From Pythium myriotylum (taxonomy: Eukaryota > Oomycota > Peronosporomycetes > Pythiales > Pythiaceae), in NCBI GenBank assembly GCA_023091665.1, contig JALJCQ010000022.1, forward strand, positions 434,001 to 498,000: a stretch of DNA of 64,000 nucleotides. The letters run 5' to 3'. A model generated the notes under the pieces. It did no database searches, was not told the origin of the DNA, and saw nothing but the letters and a program-made list of their open reading frames with translations. Shown here piece after piece: positions 19,756 to 30,525 of the stretch (position 1 is its first letter; each line of letters starts with the position of its first letter). Position numbers and translations under genes: made by a program.

Positions 19756-22700
19756 ATGGAAGCGCAGACCGCGCGCTCTCGATCGCGCCCGCTCGCGTGG
19801 CTGGGCGCGCTCGGCGTCGCGCTCGGCGTCGCCGCCAAGTCGGCGCACGCCGTCGCCAACATCGGTCTGCTCGACTCGCCGCTGCCGTTCGCCGTCGAGA
19901 CGCACCCGCTGCAGCTCTCGCGCGCGCTCTTCGCGGCGGACCTGCCGCTGGCCAACGCCAGCGTCTCGTTCGCGCCGACCGACCCCACGCAGACCACGCT
20001 GAGCGACATCCCGTTCCCCACGGGCGCCTGGTGGACCAACCTCGTGCTCGACAAGGGCGACAACCCGGTCTCGACCATGCCCTACATGCTCAAGATCGAC
20101 GGCGGCAAGCTCCACGCGGCGTATCCGTTCCGCGTCGTCATGGCGACCATCATCCAGAACGGCTTCACGTCCGAGATCGTGCTCTCGGCCGCGTCCAAGG
20201 CCGCCTGGCAGCAGCAGGTCGTGGGCTTTGACGCGCTCGGCGTCGCGCTCAAGTTCACGGCGCCCGGCGACAGCGACGCAGGCGACTTCACGGCGCATCT
20301 CGTGCGCGGCTCGCCGTACCTGACGCTCGATTACGCCAACGCGGCGCCCGTGATCGAGTCCAAGGACGGCATCAAGATCCAGCGGCTCAAGCGCCTGGCG
20401 CTCACAGACATGACCGGCAACGTGCCGCGCTTCGGCATCTACGTACTGCAGAATTCGAACGGCCACATGTGGTACCTCTTCGCGTCGGACCCGACGCTGC
20501 AGCTCACGCTGACCAAGGGCCGGATCACGGCCGATCGCAAGTTCACGGGTGTGCTGCGGCTCGCGCTCGGGCTCTCGGTCGACTCGCTGCCCTTGCTGCT
20601 CGAGAGTGCAGCTGTGTACGCGGTCGGCGCGCAGGTGGAGTACAAGGTGGACGCCGAGCGTCAGGTGGCCACGCTCGCGTTCGACTGGAAGACCAAGACC
20701 TTCCCAGGCTACGAGAACTCGACAGCGTCGCTGCTCATGCTCGCATTGCCACACCACAACGACTCGTTCGTGAGCAGCAGCGTGACGCTGGTCGATGATA
20801 TCCGATACACGGCCATCCGAGGCATCATGGTTGGCGTGCTCGGGAACCGTTGGGAGATGGAGGAAGAGCTGCCCAATATCGAGTGGAACTACCCGTTGAA
20901 CCAGGGTGTCTTCGACGCGACAGACAACGCCGACAAGCCTAAACGCCAAGAGATGGCGAAGAAGACGACCGAGCTCATCGCGCAGGCACTCAAGCAGGAC
21001 ATCCTCACATACCCGAATCTGGCTGTCGACTCGTACGGCTTCGGCAAGCAGATGGGACGTGAGACGCGGCTACTCCTGATCGCCGATGCATTCAACCAGA
21101 CCGAAGCGTTCAATCACGAGCTCGACAAGATCAAGCGAGAGATTGAGCCATGGCTTAGCGGCACGAACGCGGACTCCCTGGTGTACGACGAGCGTTTCGG
21201 TGGCCTCATTACGAAGAACGGACTTCACAACCAGGATGCTGACTTCGGCAACGGATACTACAACGATCATCATGTAAGTAATCCCACTTCTATCGCTCTA
21301 ACCCGCAGACACCCAACTGACTGCCACCTGGTGTTCTAGTTCCACTACGGCTACTACATGCACGGACTTGCGGTGCTGCGCAAATACGCGCCAGAGTTCC
21401 TCGCAGCACATGCACCAGCGGCTGCGATGCTCGTAGCAGACATCGGCACCCCGCTTGATTCGACGCCGACCAAGTTCTTCAACGACTTCCCGGCGCGTCA
21501 TTACTTTCCGACGGCTCGTCATAAGGACTGGTTCATGGGCCACTCGTACGCGAGTGGCCTCTTCCAGATGCAAGTTGGCAAGTCGCAGGAGAGCAGCAGC
21601 GAGTGCATCAATGCGTACTACGGTCTCGCGCTGTTTGGATCGCTCGACGATAACGCCGCGAGCGACCCGCTTTCGTACTTCAACTACGCTCGCCTCATGC
21701 TCGCGCTCGAGTTGCGCAGCACGAAGAAGTACTACCACATGCGCGAGAACTCCAAGGTTTACGAGCCGATCTTCTCGCGGAACGCTATGGTCGGCGTGCT
21801 GGGCGAGATGAACGCCGTCTACAACACGTGGTTCGGTGACCGCCCCGAGTACATGCACGGCATCAACATGATCCCGTTCACACCCATCTCATCGCAGCTT
21901 ATGAACGAAGCCTACGTCGCACGCGAATATGACCAAATCCGCCCAAGTTACGAGCTCCTTGGAGCGGGAGATATCTGGAAGTCGATCATCGTAATGGACC
22001 ACGCGATTCTCGACGCCGAGGCGGCTTGGAACGAGCTCACGCACGAAGTCGCAGCGTATGATACGTGGAACTCGAGGACCAACGCGCTGTTCTGGATTGC
22101 CACGCGTCCTTCGTGGTTCAGCCAGAAGGAGCGAGCGATCTTGACAAAGCCTAACCTTCACGACTCGGACAAGTGCTTCGGTTTTCCCGAGTGCGCTACA
22201 GCCGGTGCCAACGGCACGTCACTCGCATGCTGCGACTCATTGCCCGGCTGTTGTCCAAGCTCCCTGGGCTGTTGTCCCAAGAAAGACGTCTCGAAGTTGC
22301 CCATCAATGCTTGTTTCGGTGAGCACCAGTGTGCCCTGCTCGGCGTCGGCTGCTGTAATTCAATCGACGGCTGCTGTGAGCCCGACCCAGTCACGGGCAC
22401 CGTGCTCGGCTGCTGCAAGGACCAGAGCGTGCGACCAATCCCGTCGACCGTTGCCCCACCACCCGAGGCTGCAGAAGATGACGGCTTTTGTACTAACCAA
22501 CCCAAGTGTGCGGCTGTCGGGCTTCTGTGCTGTGACACTGAGGAAGGCTGCTGCAAGCCCGATCCCGTCACGGGCGGTCGCCTCGACTGTTGTGTGGCCC
22601 CGCCTGCGGCTGTTGAGACCTGTCACTCACAGCCGAAATGCGCGGCACTCGGTCTTCTCTGCTGCGGCACTGCGAATGGTTGCTGCACGCCTGACCCGAT

Positions 22701-23157
22701 CAGCGGCGCGGTCCTGGACTGTTGCGTGACGTCGACCCCTGCTCCAACAGAAACCATCGCACCGAACGTGAGCACGGACGACAGTGCGACGTGCCATCAC
22801 CAGCCTCAGTGTGCTGCCGCTGGTCTTGACTGCTGCTCTACGCCGCAAGGCTGCTGCCAGCCTGATCCTGTGACGGGAAACACCCTGCTCTGCTGTCAGT
22901 CGGATAATGGATCGAAGGCTGCTAGCGAGGTGACGACGAAGTCGACAGGAAGTGCTCCGGAAGATTCCAAGAGCGGTGGCCACGGCCTGTTGATCGCAAT
23001 CGGCGTTGTGTTCCTCATAGCTCTCGGTTTTGCCGTGGCGACGTGCTATCGCCGTCGCAACTACGCGTCGATCGACCAGGACATGCGTGCGTGGTACTGC
23101 GGCGGGCTTATGCTCGTGGTCGCAGCTTTCTTCGTCTACCTCGTTGCCATGGCGTAG
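19756..23157 (+). CDS. GH81 endo-1,3-beta-glucanase with cysteine-rich repeats and membrane anchor
   Basis: Two exons (19756-21273 and 21340-23157) give 1111 residues. A signal peptide (WLGALGVALGVAAKSAHA) leads into a GH81 domain: FPTGAWWTNLVLDKG, RHKDWFMGHSYASGLFQ and the catalytic-Glu signature KSQESSSECINAYYGLALFG. After about residue 790 come five Cys-rich modules of pattern C-x5-C-A-x-x-G-x3-CC-x4-GCC-x-PDP-x-x-G-x-x-L-x-CC (the first is degenerate). Two hydrophobic helices near the end (HGLLIAIGVVFLIALGFAVA and GGLMLVVAAFFVYLVAMA) suggest anchoring. GH81 enzymes hydrolyse beta-1,3-glucan, the main wall polymer of oomycetes, so it may serve wall remodelling at the surface. The 66-base intron is well supported. 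The Cys modules may bind glucan or cross-link; that is inference. Confidence 0.92.
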
Positions 23158-23467
23158 GACCGTTGGCTGTTTTGTTTTCTTGCTTACATGTCTTCAGAAA
23201 GACGAGATTTTGGTGTCGATAACAGAAGAGAAACACAGAATTTTGTAGCCACTCCACCCCACCATTGTCTCGTAAGCTTCCTCCCAGCAGATCCAGGACG
23301 ACGGCCGCTGCCCTCTGCGAGCCGTGAGGAGCTCACGTTGGGGTTGGCCGTCGTCTGTTCTCCACTCGCGAAGAGCGAAGACGAGCGCGTAGTGGTTCTT
23401 CATGTGATAAACCAACGCTTTATCACAAGAGGTGACTGAAGTGAGCAACAGGGTCATAGAAGTATGC

Positions 23468-24481
23468 TCATGAAGAGTGCCCACCTGTGTTGGCCTGTTG
23501 GAACGCAGTCCATAGCCCTCTCCATGCCGCTTCTTTCTGTCCCTCTGTATCTTGAGGGCCTTCAATCGTAAAGATCGACTCTGATCCTAAACCAACAAGG
23601 AACTCACCCTTTAAAGACCTCTGTTCCGAACCAAAGACGCGCTCGCGTTCCTGCTTGGCGATCGTTTCCAGCGCGAAAAGCAGAGCCGCGCTCCCGCAGA
23701 TCGCGGTGCTCGGTCGTGATGCATGGAGCAGCTTCTCACGGCCGTCTATAAGATGCCAATACTGATACAGAGCCTCTTGGCATTGCTTCCAACGTGGTGG
23801 TGCTGCTCTGAGTGGGATCTCGAAGCTTACTCCATGGGACGTCGGCCTTTGGGAGCATTCGCCCAGTTCCGAAGGTGCTGTGTCGAGATCGTCGGGTGGT
23901 GGAGGGAAAATGGCTCGAACTACAGTCGGTGGAACATCAACTGAGCCGTCGGCCATAGTCTCGCGCGCCACTTGCAGCATCAGCTGTTTCGTAAGCTTCA
24001 CGTCTCGCCGTTTGGCTGCTTTCGATGTGTCCTGCCACGTTGCCGCATCAGCACCACTACTGCAATGCCGATTGACGAATCCACAACGTACTCCAAACTT
24101 CAGTTCATAGTTCACTACGAGCTTCTCCCGTACTGAGACAGTCAGTCGATCCAGACTCCCAAGACTCCATAACTCTGGTTGTAGCAATCCAAACAGCTTT
24201 TTGCGTTGTGCACCGATCCGCTGGTCCGTCATAGCGACGTAGTAGGGGATGATATCACTTGTCGTCCACGTCTTGCACGGCGTGAGCACATTCAAGACCG
24301 CAGCTGCAACAGCGAAGGTGAGCGAGTCACGAGGTGATTGAGAGAAGAGCACGCACCCACAACGGCCGCAGCACAGCACGGCGATGGCTGCGGAACCCAA
24401 GCTGACCACAGTGCCTCTGCGTGTACTAGCGAGTGCCCATTGGAGCCCAACGTTGAGTTCAACCGAAGAAGCGACTCCCAC
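23468..24481 (-). CDS. Unknown protein, 5' end unresolved
   Basis: An open frame of about 337 codons without a recognised family. The first 50 residues include a hydrophobic stretch (VVSLGSAAIAVLCCG), next AAVLNVLTPCKTWTTSDI, then KLFGLLQPELWSLGSLDRLT, ENLKFGV-like helices and a C-terminal domain with FEIPLRAAPPRWKQCQEALY and LFALETIAKQERER. The frame has no ATG near 24481, so a first exon must lie upstream, perhaps in 24482-24760 where other frames are open on the same strand. An intron-like gtgcgtgct...ttgcag lies at about 24352-24303. It could be a mitochondrial or ER membrane protein, but this is only a guess. Coordinates give the open frame, not the gene. Confidence 0.5.
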   Translation of the reverse strand: MGVASSVELNVGLQWALASTRRGTVVSLGSAAIAVLCCGRCGCVLFSQSPRDSLTFAVAAAVLNVLTPCKTWTTSDIIPYYVAMTDQRIGAQRKKLFGLLQPELWSLGSLDRLTVSVREKLVVNYELKFGVRCGFVNRHCSSGADAATWQDTSKAAKRRDVKLTKQLMLQVARETMADGSVDVPPTVVRAIFPPPPDDLDTAPSELGECSQRPTSHGVSFEIPLRAAPPRWKQCQEALYQYWHLIDGREKLLHASRPSTAICGSAALLFALETIAKQERERVFGSEQRSLKGEFLVGLGSESIFTIEGPQDTEGQKEAAWRGLWTAFQQANTGGHSS

Positions 24482-24857
24482 ACATCGCGACTTTGCCGTT
24501 CAGTCGTGTCGTGTTCATCATCGTCGGCGCCGTTGTGCTCCTGGATTCTTGAGCAAACGAAACAACGCATCAGCAAAAGATGTATGGTCATCATCGGAGT
24601 ACTAGTGTTTTTGAATTTAAGACTATCAGAAAGAAAGAGAAAGCAAAATGGAAGGATAAAGCCACTCACACGCACATGCACACGCCAGAACCTACGACGA
24701 CGATCACAACACATCAGCTGCAAACTGCTGCGTCGTGAGTTCGATACAGAGGCCACTCAGGGCATATGCACAGTGGTCTGGTTGCTCGTGCTCATCCGCT
24801 AGTTCCCACCGTCAACCAACTCAGCAGACTTCAGTCTGCTTCAGCACTGGATACCGC

Positions 24858-25936
24858 CTAATCGCGGCGTGGAGGCGAACCGCGGTGGTCACGGCGTGGT
24901 GAGCGGCTACGGCTGCGGCCTCGGCCTCGGCTTCGGTCCCGGTAGTCGCGGCGGTCTGGGGAGCGAGAGCGGCCGTAGCGGCGACGGTCATCGTAGCGGT
25001 CATCTCGGTAGCGGTCGTCGTAACGTCGGTCATCGTAGCCACGGTCGTATCCACGTCCACGGTCGTCGAAGCGGCGGTCGTCGTAGCGGCGGTCGTCACG
25101 TCCACGGTCACGCTCTCGGTAGAACTCGCGCGGGTTCTCGGGGCGGCGCTGCTTGGCGTACTGCACGTGGAGTTGGCGGCCTTCGTGCTCATAGCCTTCC
25201 ATACCGGCAATGGCTTTCTCGGCATCCTCCTTGTTGATAAAGCGAATAAACGCGAATCCACGCGACTCGTTCGATTGGCGCGACTTCGGGATGTACACGT
25301 CTCCGACTTCGCCGAACCTGCACGCGACAATCGCGTCAATAAGCGCCAACGCTTCAAGGCTCCCTCTCGACAAAGAGAAACGTACTTGGCAAACAGCTCC
25401 TTCAGGTCTTCGGATCTGGGATTGATGACGAGACGATAGCCGAAGTTTCCGGAAACAGTCGAATGAACAATCCGCGACACGCGACAACAACGAACAACAT
25501 CGAGACACGCGTTAGCTGACAGGTTTCCTCGACTCGCACTAAATCTCCGATCGCTCGTCCTCGAGACCACGCACGCCACACGCTTACACACAGCAGCCCC
25601 TCCCGTCTCGTCGGTACCGGAGACCGTGATCCGCCCCGCCAATCCTACCGCGATACCCCACCCGCACGAGCCCCCACAGCGTTCTCGCAACCGAGACCAC
25701 ACGTATCCAGACCACTCATGCACGCCACACACGCATATACATATCCAACTCCCCTAGGGAAACCAACGACCACGCTTGCCGTTGGTTGGAGGCGTTCCGC
25801 TCGCCCAATTCGCGAGGAAACGACCGCGTCGGAACGAGCGCGACTCGGAGAATGCAAAGCGCGGCACTTACGCGGCGTTGAACGGCACGTTGTCGACCTT
25901 GAGCGTGATCATCGCGTCCACGTCCGGCGGCGCCAT
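24858..25936 (-). CDS. SR-type splicing factor with one RRM
   Basis: Three exons (25936-25872, 25415-25386, 25317-24858) give 184 residues in frame. The RRM spans residues 10-88: MITLKVDNVPF (RNP2 region), SEDLKELFAKFGEVGDVYIP, SRGFAFIRF (RNP1), INKEDAEKAIAGMEG, RQLHVQYAKQRR. The rest is an RS-like tail of about 95 residues: first RE/RD/DDRRYDD runs with tandem DRG and DDR, then SRSRSP and SRGRGRSRSRSPRRD. It resembles SRSF2/SC35-type proteins, which bind exonic enhancers and help recruit U1 and U2AF in the nucleus. The first intron, about 456 bases, is far longer than others here and could contain an alternative exon, as SR genes often regulate themselves that way. The middle exon is only 30 bases. 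Confidence 0.85.
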
Positions 25937-26266
25937 GGCTGGTCGGTCTCGGCTTCCTCGTCCCGCGTGAAACTGATGGAGAAAGAACCCCTCGCTCCCC
26001 CTGTCGGCTTCCAAGGATTCCAAAAACCCAGACCACCCCGAGGCAAAAACCTGGGTTTTTGATAGAAGAGTGATGGTCTCACGAGTTGCACTTTTGGAGC
26101 AGAAAAATTAAACCGGTTTCATACCGGTATCGTTCGACTGGCCCGGAAACTACCGGTATGGATGGAGTTCTGGGACTGAAACCCAGCAAGATTCCCCCAA
26201 TCAGCAGCGCACGCAACGCGGCGGAAGCTCACGACCCAAGCGAGCAGGCGACCGGCGACGAGAGAC
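25937..26266. promoter_or_regulatory. Divergent promoter region of SR factor and RER1
   Basis: About 330 bases between two divergent start codons. It contains an 11-bp inverted repeat, CAAAAACCCAG (26021-26031) and CTGGGTTTTTG (26051-26061), with 19 bases between. It also holds a perfect ATACCGGTAT palindrome (26121-26130), an AACCGGTTT nearby and a third CCGGTA copy in TACCGGTA (26151-26158). No gene is seen within. Confidence 0.5.
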
Positions 26267-27022
26267 ATGGAGGGCGACTCGCAGGGACTCACGGACCCGC
26301 CGTTCATCGCGCGCGTGTCGGCGTCCTTCAAGAGGTGAGGCGACCTCACGAGACGCGTGGGAGGCCGAGCGGCGAGGCTTTAGTCCACCGCCGCGGGTGC
26401 CGATCATGTCGTTGAGAGGCAACGAGCGCCAACGGATCTGACGCATGCTCGCGTGTGGCTGCGTAGAAAGTGGCAGCACCTGCTGGACAAGTCGACGATC
26501 CACGTGTACGGCCGCTGGACGTTCGCGTTCGCGCTGATCTGCCTCTACCTGGTGCGCGTCTTCACGCTGAACGCGTTCCACATCGTCACCTACGGCCTCG
26601 GCATCTACCTGCTCAACCTCTTTATCGGATTCCTGTCGCCTCAGGTACGCGCGGTCGTGTGCACGCATACGTTTCCTGCGCTTTCTCGCTGACATGCTCG
26701 AATGTAACTACAGATTGACGCGGAGAATGACGGCCCATTGCTTCCTTCCAAGCTGAGTGAGGACTTCCGGCCGTTCCAGCGCCGCGTGCCCGAGTTCCAG
26801 TTCTGGTACTCGACCACGAAGGCGACTTTCATCTCGCTGCTCATGACGCTGAGCAGCGCGTTCGACGTGCCCGTGTTCTGGCCGATCCTGCTGGTCTACT
26901 TCATCGCTCTGTTCACGCTCACTATGAAGCGCCAGATCAAGCACATGTGGAAGCACAACTACGTGCCGTGGACACACGGCAAGCAGGTCTACAAGGGCAA
27001 GAGCGCCAAGTCGTCGAATTAG
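26267..27022 (+). CDS. RER1: RER1, Golgi-to-ER retrieval receptor
   Basis: Three exons (26267-26334, 26467-26644, 26714-27022) yield 184 residues. Family sequence is seen throughout: KWQHLLDKSTIHVYGRW, HIVTYGLGIYLLNLFIGFLS, DEENDG-like DAENDGPLLP, then RPFQRRVPEFQFWYSTTKAT, DVPVFWPILLVYFIALF and MKRQIKHMWKHNYVPWTHGK. Four membrane helices form a W-like topology. RER1 recycles ER proteins with polar residues in their membrane helices from cis-Golgi via COPI. Length is slightly below the usual 190-210 residues, and the N-terminus MEGDSQGLTDPPFIARVS differs, as expected. The first intron, about 132 bases, is well framed. It is divergent from the SR gene and precedes cardiolipin synthase by 230 bases on the same strand. 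Confidence 0.93.
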
Positions 27023-27250
27023 AAGCCCAGGCGAAGCCGCCGCGCACACGTATCGAGCTCGAGTGAACGCGCAGCCGGCGTAGTATGCGTAGTAAGGACG
27101 AACGAACCCACCATTTCCATAATCGAACGAGGCCTCCAAGCGTCACCCATGCTGGTTCCGTAAATACGACCATGCCTTCCATAGATAAGCTCTACTAAGT
27201 ACGATTGCAAGGTACTCACGTCCGAGCCCACACCCCACAGAGCCACGGTA

Positions 27251-28380
27251 ATGGTGGTGTCGGTGGCCAGCGGCCTCCGCGCGCCTCTGTCTCTGCTGCG
27301 CGGCGCCGCGACGGCCCAGCGGATACGCAATGCGACGTGGCGCTGCTCGGCGCTGCAGACCGCGTGTCTCCCGGTCTGGAACCGCCCAGTGAGCGTCCAC
27401 CAGCGTCGATGGGTCGCGACGGCCAGCGACGACGAGGACGAGAAGGCCAAGCGCGCGGCGCGACTGCTGCGGCAGAAGATCAAGGAAGACGTCGAGCGCG
27501 CCAAGGAACTCGTTAGCGCCGACGTCGAGCGCGCCAAAGAGCTGGCGCTGCACCAGGTCGTGAACGTGCCGAACCTCATCACCTTCGCGCGTATTCTCGC
27601 AACTCCGTACCTAGGCTATCTCATCTGGGACGGGTCCTACACGACCGCAGTAGGAGGTGAGCGACTCTTTTCGATATGTCCCAAGAAGACGTGCTCATGT
27701 GGATGCCTCTAGTGCTCGCGGTCGCGGGTCTCTCCGACTGGCTTGATGGCTTCATCGCGCGGCGATTCAAGCAAGAGGTGAGCGATGCATCTCTTTACGT
27801 TCTCACGACAGAATGTGACGGTTGCTCTTTTGCGCAGTCGATCATTGGGTCGTTCTTAGATCCGTTTGCGGACAAGCTCATGGTCGGCACGCTCTCGCTC
27901 AGTATGCTTGCGTCGGGCCTGCTGCCGATGCCGCTTGTCGTCCTGGTCTTTGGTCGTGACGTGCTGCTCGTGTCGGGCACGTTTTACCACCGACTCAAGA
28001 CCAAGGCAGCCGACTCGGCGTTCTTCGATACGACCGATAGCGGTGCCTTCAAGGTAGAAGCCTCTATGATTAGCAAGGTCAACACCGCGCTGCAACTCTC
28101 GATGTTTGGCTTCGCGCTGACCAACGCCGCCTGGCAAGTACCGGGAGATCTCGCGATGGACGTGCTTTTGTGAGTTGCCCACTGTGATTGTGTTTTGAGT
28201 TGGAACCAAACCTCTCATAGCTGTTGTGCTGTGTTTAGTGGTTTGGTGGGCACGACAACATTCATCTCTGGCTCTGAGTACCTGTGGAGCTACATCAACA
28301 AGACAGGCGCCTTTCGACCTCTTCCACCTCGCAAAGTACTGGATAATCCTACAGATAGCGGCCATCGAAAAGATGAATGA
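27251..28380 (+). CDS. CRLS1: Mitochondrial cardiolipin synthase (CDP-alcohol phosphatidyltransferase)
   Basis: Predicted eukaryote-type cardiolipin synthase, joining CDP-diacylglycerol and phosphatidylglycerol in the inner mitochondrial membrane. Exons 27251-27656, 27713-27777, 27838-28169 and 28239-28380 give 314 residues. The N-terminus is Arg/Ser/Ala-rich without acidic residues (up to about residue 55), a likely mitochondrial presequence. Next comes a charged helix RLLRQKIKEDVERAKELV, then NVPNLITFARIL. The family signature D-x2-DG-x2-AR-x8-G-x3-D-x3-D is complete across two exon joins: DWLDGFIARRFKQE then SIIGSFLDPFADK. The second exon begins at 27713 (VLAVAGLSD); a closer acceptor at 27685 would leave a 29-base intron and a worse fit. 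CDP-OH-family membership is firm; the cardiolipin synthase role is based on the presequence and on sequence around the motif. Confidence 0.86.
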
Positions 28381-28473
28381 TAGGAAATAGGTGCAGTTGT
28401 GGATATGAATCATCTCAGTGTTTCCTCCGTGGAAGGTTAGCCACCTGGAGCTTAGCTGACCTTTGACACTATC

Positions 28474-30525
28474 CTAGTACGCAGGCTGTGCTGGCACCTT
28501 AGGGCCAATGATCTCGGCCCACGACGGATTCGCTTGCAAGCGGCCGAGGAAGATGTTAGGGCCGATCTGCTTGCTCAACTGGGCGACACAGTCGGCGGCG
28601 GCGAATCTTGCCAATCTGTCCGATCCTTGGAGAGTGAAAGTGAGGGGATCTAGGAAAAGCTCCAGGTACTGCTTGAACACGCGCTTGCCAAGCGCCTCGC
28701 ACATCAAAGGCAGCTGCTTCCACACCGTCTCTTGGAGCGTGGCGGTTTGCGGGAAATGGCGAAGGATGGCGACATCAGCGACAGCAGGGAGAAGTTTCAC
28801 ACCGGTCTCTGGAGCCACTGCACACAACTCGCGCACCAGGTAAATGGCGCCGTCTGTGTGCTCCCAAGGCTGCTTCTCACGGTGCTCGTGGCGCTCGTCA
28901 TTCAGTGGCTCGAAGGAACAACACGAGAATGCCTGTTTGCTCGAATGCTGCTTGTGGGACTTGCAGTTCTCATCGTGCTCGTGCTGCGACATGGCAGGCT
29001 GTGTTTTGGCGCGTCCGATGAAGTCCTCGGCAACTGGTGCTACGCGGTCCAAGGCTTCTTTGCCGTATGCGCGGATCACGTTGCCTAGAGCAATCGCTGC
29101 GTCTTCACGCACGGACCAAATCTCATCGGATAAGTGATTGATCCACAATTCGTACAACTGGTCGAGAGCATCCCGTGACTCTTCTGGGAAAGCGAGAACA
29201 AACTGCGACGAAGCCAAGCACGCTGCGTCTCGCACAAGGAATGAGTTGTCGCGGAATGAGTACAGCAATGCTTCGAGGAGACGAGGTACGTGCGGACGGA
29301 CTGCAGCTTTGTCGACTTTGGTTGCAAGCTCGGCAATACAGTGGCATGCAGCCTCGCGGACGCTATGACTCGTCATCTCAATGTAGTAGTCCACAATCTC
29401 CTTGACATATTTCGCAACAACCTCGCGCCCGCGATCGCCCATGATCGCGCGCCAAGTCTCTTGCGAGTGCTTCTGCACGCGCTCTGCGACATAGTACCGG
29501 TTTAAGCAAATCCGCGGCACAAGTGCTCCGAAGTAGTCCTCTCGCGTTGATTCTTGAAGCTTCGTGAGGAATGCCCGCGTGGTAATCGAGGCGGCGTATC
29601 GCACCTGACTCCAGTTGTCCTGCATGCCACGAACAATGCACTTGAGCATAACATCCGTGATCTTCGTTCGGTGTTGTTCGAGGAAGCCGTCTGGCGCGAC
29701 ATCGCAAAATGCGGTAAGGATGTCGAGGCCGACAACACGAACATGACGGTTGATGTGGAACACGGCCTTGGTTGACGAGATTTCAAAAATCTCGGGTGTC
29801 AGATACTCAAACGAGCCATCCTCTTTCGTGGCCAAGAACTTTTCCCGTGCGCCTCGGAGGATGTACTTGAACGCTGACAGCGAGCTCTCCAGCGCCTTCC
29901 ATCCGCTCACGTCGTCCAGACGGTGCGGCGTCGAGGGCGTGCGAGGTGTGCCGGCCTGAGATCCTCCAGTGGGCGACTCCATACCATTCACGCTGATGTT
30001 ATCGTCGAGCTCCTCGAAACCATTCTCTTCAAAGTCCGGCGATCGCGTCAAATTGCACTGCACGGATTCGACGACCAGCGGCGTGAACTTCTTCGTGGTC
30101 CACTCAAGATCCAGCCGCGCGAGTGCGCCGATCAGCTTGGCGACGCTGATGCGCACGCGCGGCTCCCAGTGCTCCAGATAGTCCTTGACGACACCGGCCA
30201 CGACGTCCTCGAGGAACGCCCGCGAGAACGGTTCTTCTTGCGCGTCCAGGCGTCGGTGGACCACGTCGCGCACCACAACAGCGAAGACCGCGACGGGCTC
30301 CCAGCGCTCCTTGCCGAACACGAGCAGCGTCGTGAGCCCTCGCTCGAGCGGCTCCCGCGCGTCCTGGTCGCCGTTGGCCGTCGCGGACGCGTTCTCGGCG
30401 TCGGCACTGGCGTGAGACGGGGCCAAGACGCTCAGCAGCGCGGCGCTGGTGTCCACGGCGCCCGGCGGCGCCTTGGGGCGGTGCTTGAGCGTGCGCAGCG
30501 CGCTCTCGGCGGTCGAGAGATCCAT
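28474..30525 (-). CDS. HEAT-repeat protein, function unknown
   Basis: Intronless gene of 683 residues. The protein is almost entirely alpha-helical repeats: WEPRVRISVAKLIGALARLD, RHVRVVGLDILTAFCDVAPD, WSQVRYAASITTRAFLTKLQ, SHSVREAACHCIAELATKVD, NSFLVRDAACLASSQFVLAF and WSVREDAAIALGNVIRAYG are clear HEAT units with the usual Asp/Arg turn residues. An acidic disordered insert with a TPRTPSTP motif lies near residues 170-200. A His/Cys-rich low-complexity loop (residues about 520-560) includes HEHDENCKSHKQHSSKQ and FSCCS, which could bind metal. Such scaffolds occur in transport, microtubule and phosphatase complexes; I cannot assign one. No signal or membrane segment is present. It is convergent with the cardiolipin synthase gene, ending 94 bases from it. 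Confidence 0.8.
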   Translation of the reverse strand: MDLSTAESALRTLKHRPKAPPGAVDTSAALLSVLAPSHASADAENASATANGDQDAREPLERGLTTLLVFGKERWEPVAVFAVVVRDVVHRRLDAQEEPFSRAFLEDVVAGVVKDYLEHWEPRVRISVAKLIGALARLDLEWTTKKFTPLVVESVQCNLTRSPDFEENGFEELDDNISVNGMESPTGGSQAGTPRTPSTPHRLDDVSGWKALESSLSAFKYILRGAREKFLATKEDGSFEYLTPEIFEISSTKAVFHINRHVRVVGLDILTAFCDVAPDGFLEQHRTKITDVMLKCIVRGMQDNWSQVRYAASITTRAFLTKLQESTREDYFGALVPRICLNRYYVAERVQKHSQETWRAIMGDRGREVVAKYVKEIVDYYIEMTSHSVREAACHCIAELATKVDKAAVRPHVPRLLEALLYSFRDNSFLVRDAACLASSQFVLAFPEESRDALDQLYELWINHLSDEIWSVREDAAIALGNVIRAYGKEALDRVAPVAEDFIGRAKTQPAMSQHEHDENCKSHKQHSSKQAFSCCSFEPLNDERHEHREKQPWEHTDGAIYLVRELCAVAPETGVKLLPAVADVAILRHFPQTATLQETVWKQLPLMCEALGKRVFKQYLELFLDPLTFTLQGSDRLARFAAADCVAQLSKQIGPNIFLGRLQANPSWAEIIGPKVPAQPAY

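Noticed and set aside
19723..20949. Minus-strand open frame of 408 codons over GH81
   Set aside because: Antisense artefact: Arg/Glu/His-rich without any domain, while the plus strand shows clear GH81 motifs.
27657..27685. A 29-base intron in cardiolipin synthase
   Set aside because: A second acceptor at 27711-27712 gives a normal 56-base intron and restores VLAVAGLSD, which fits the family far better.
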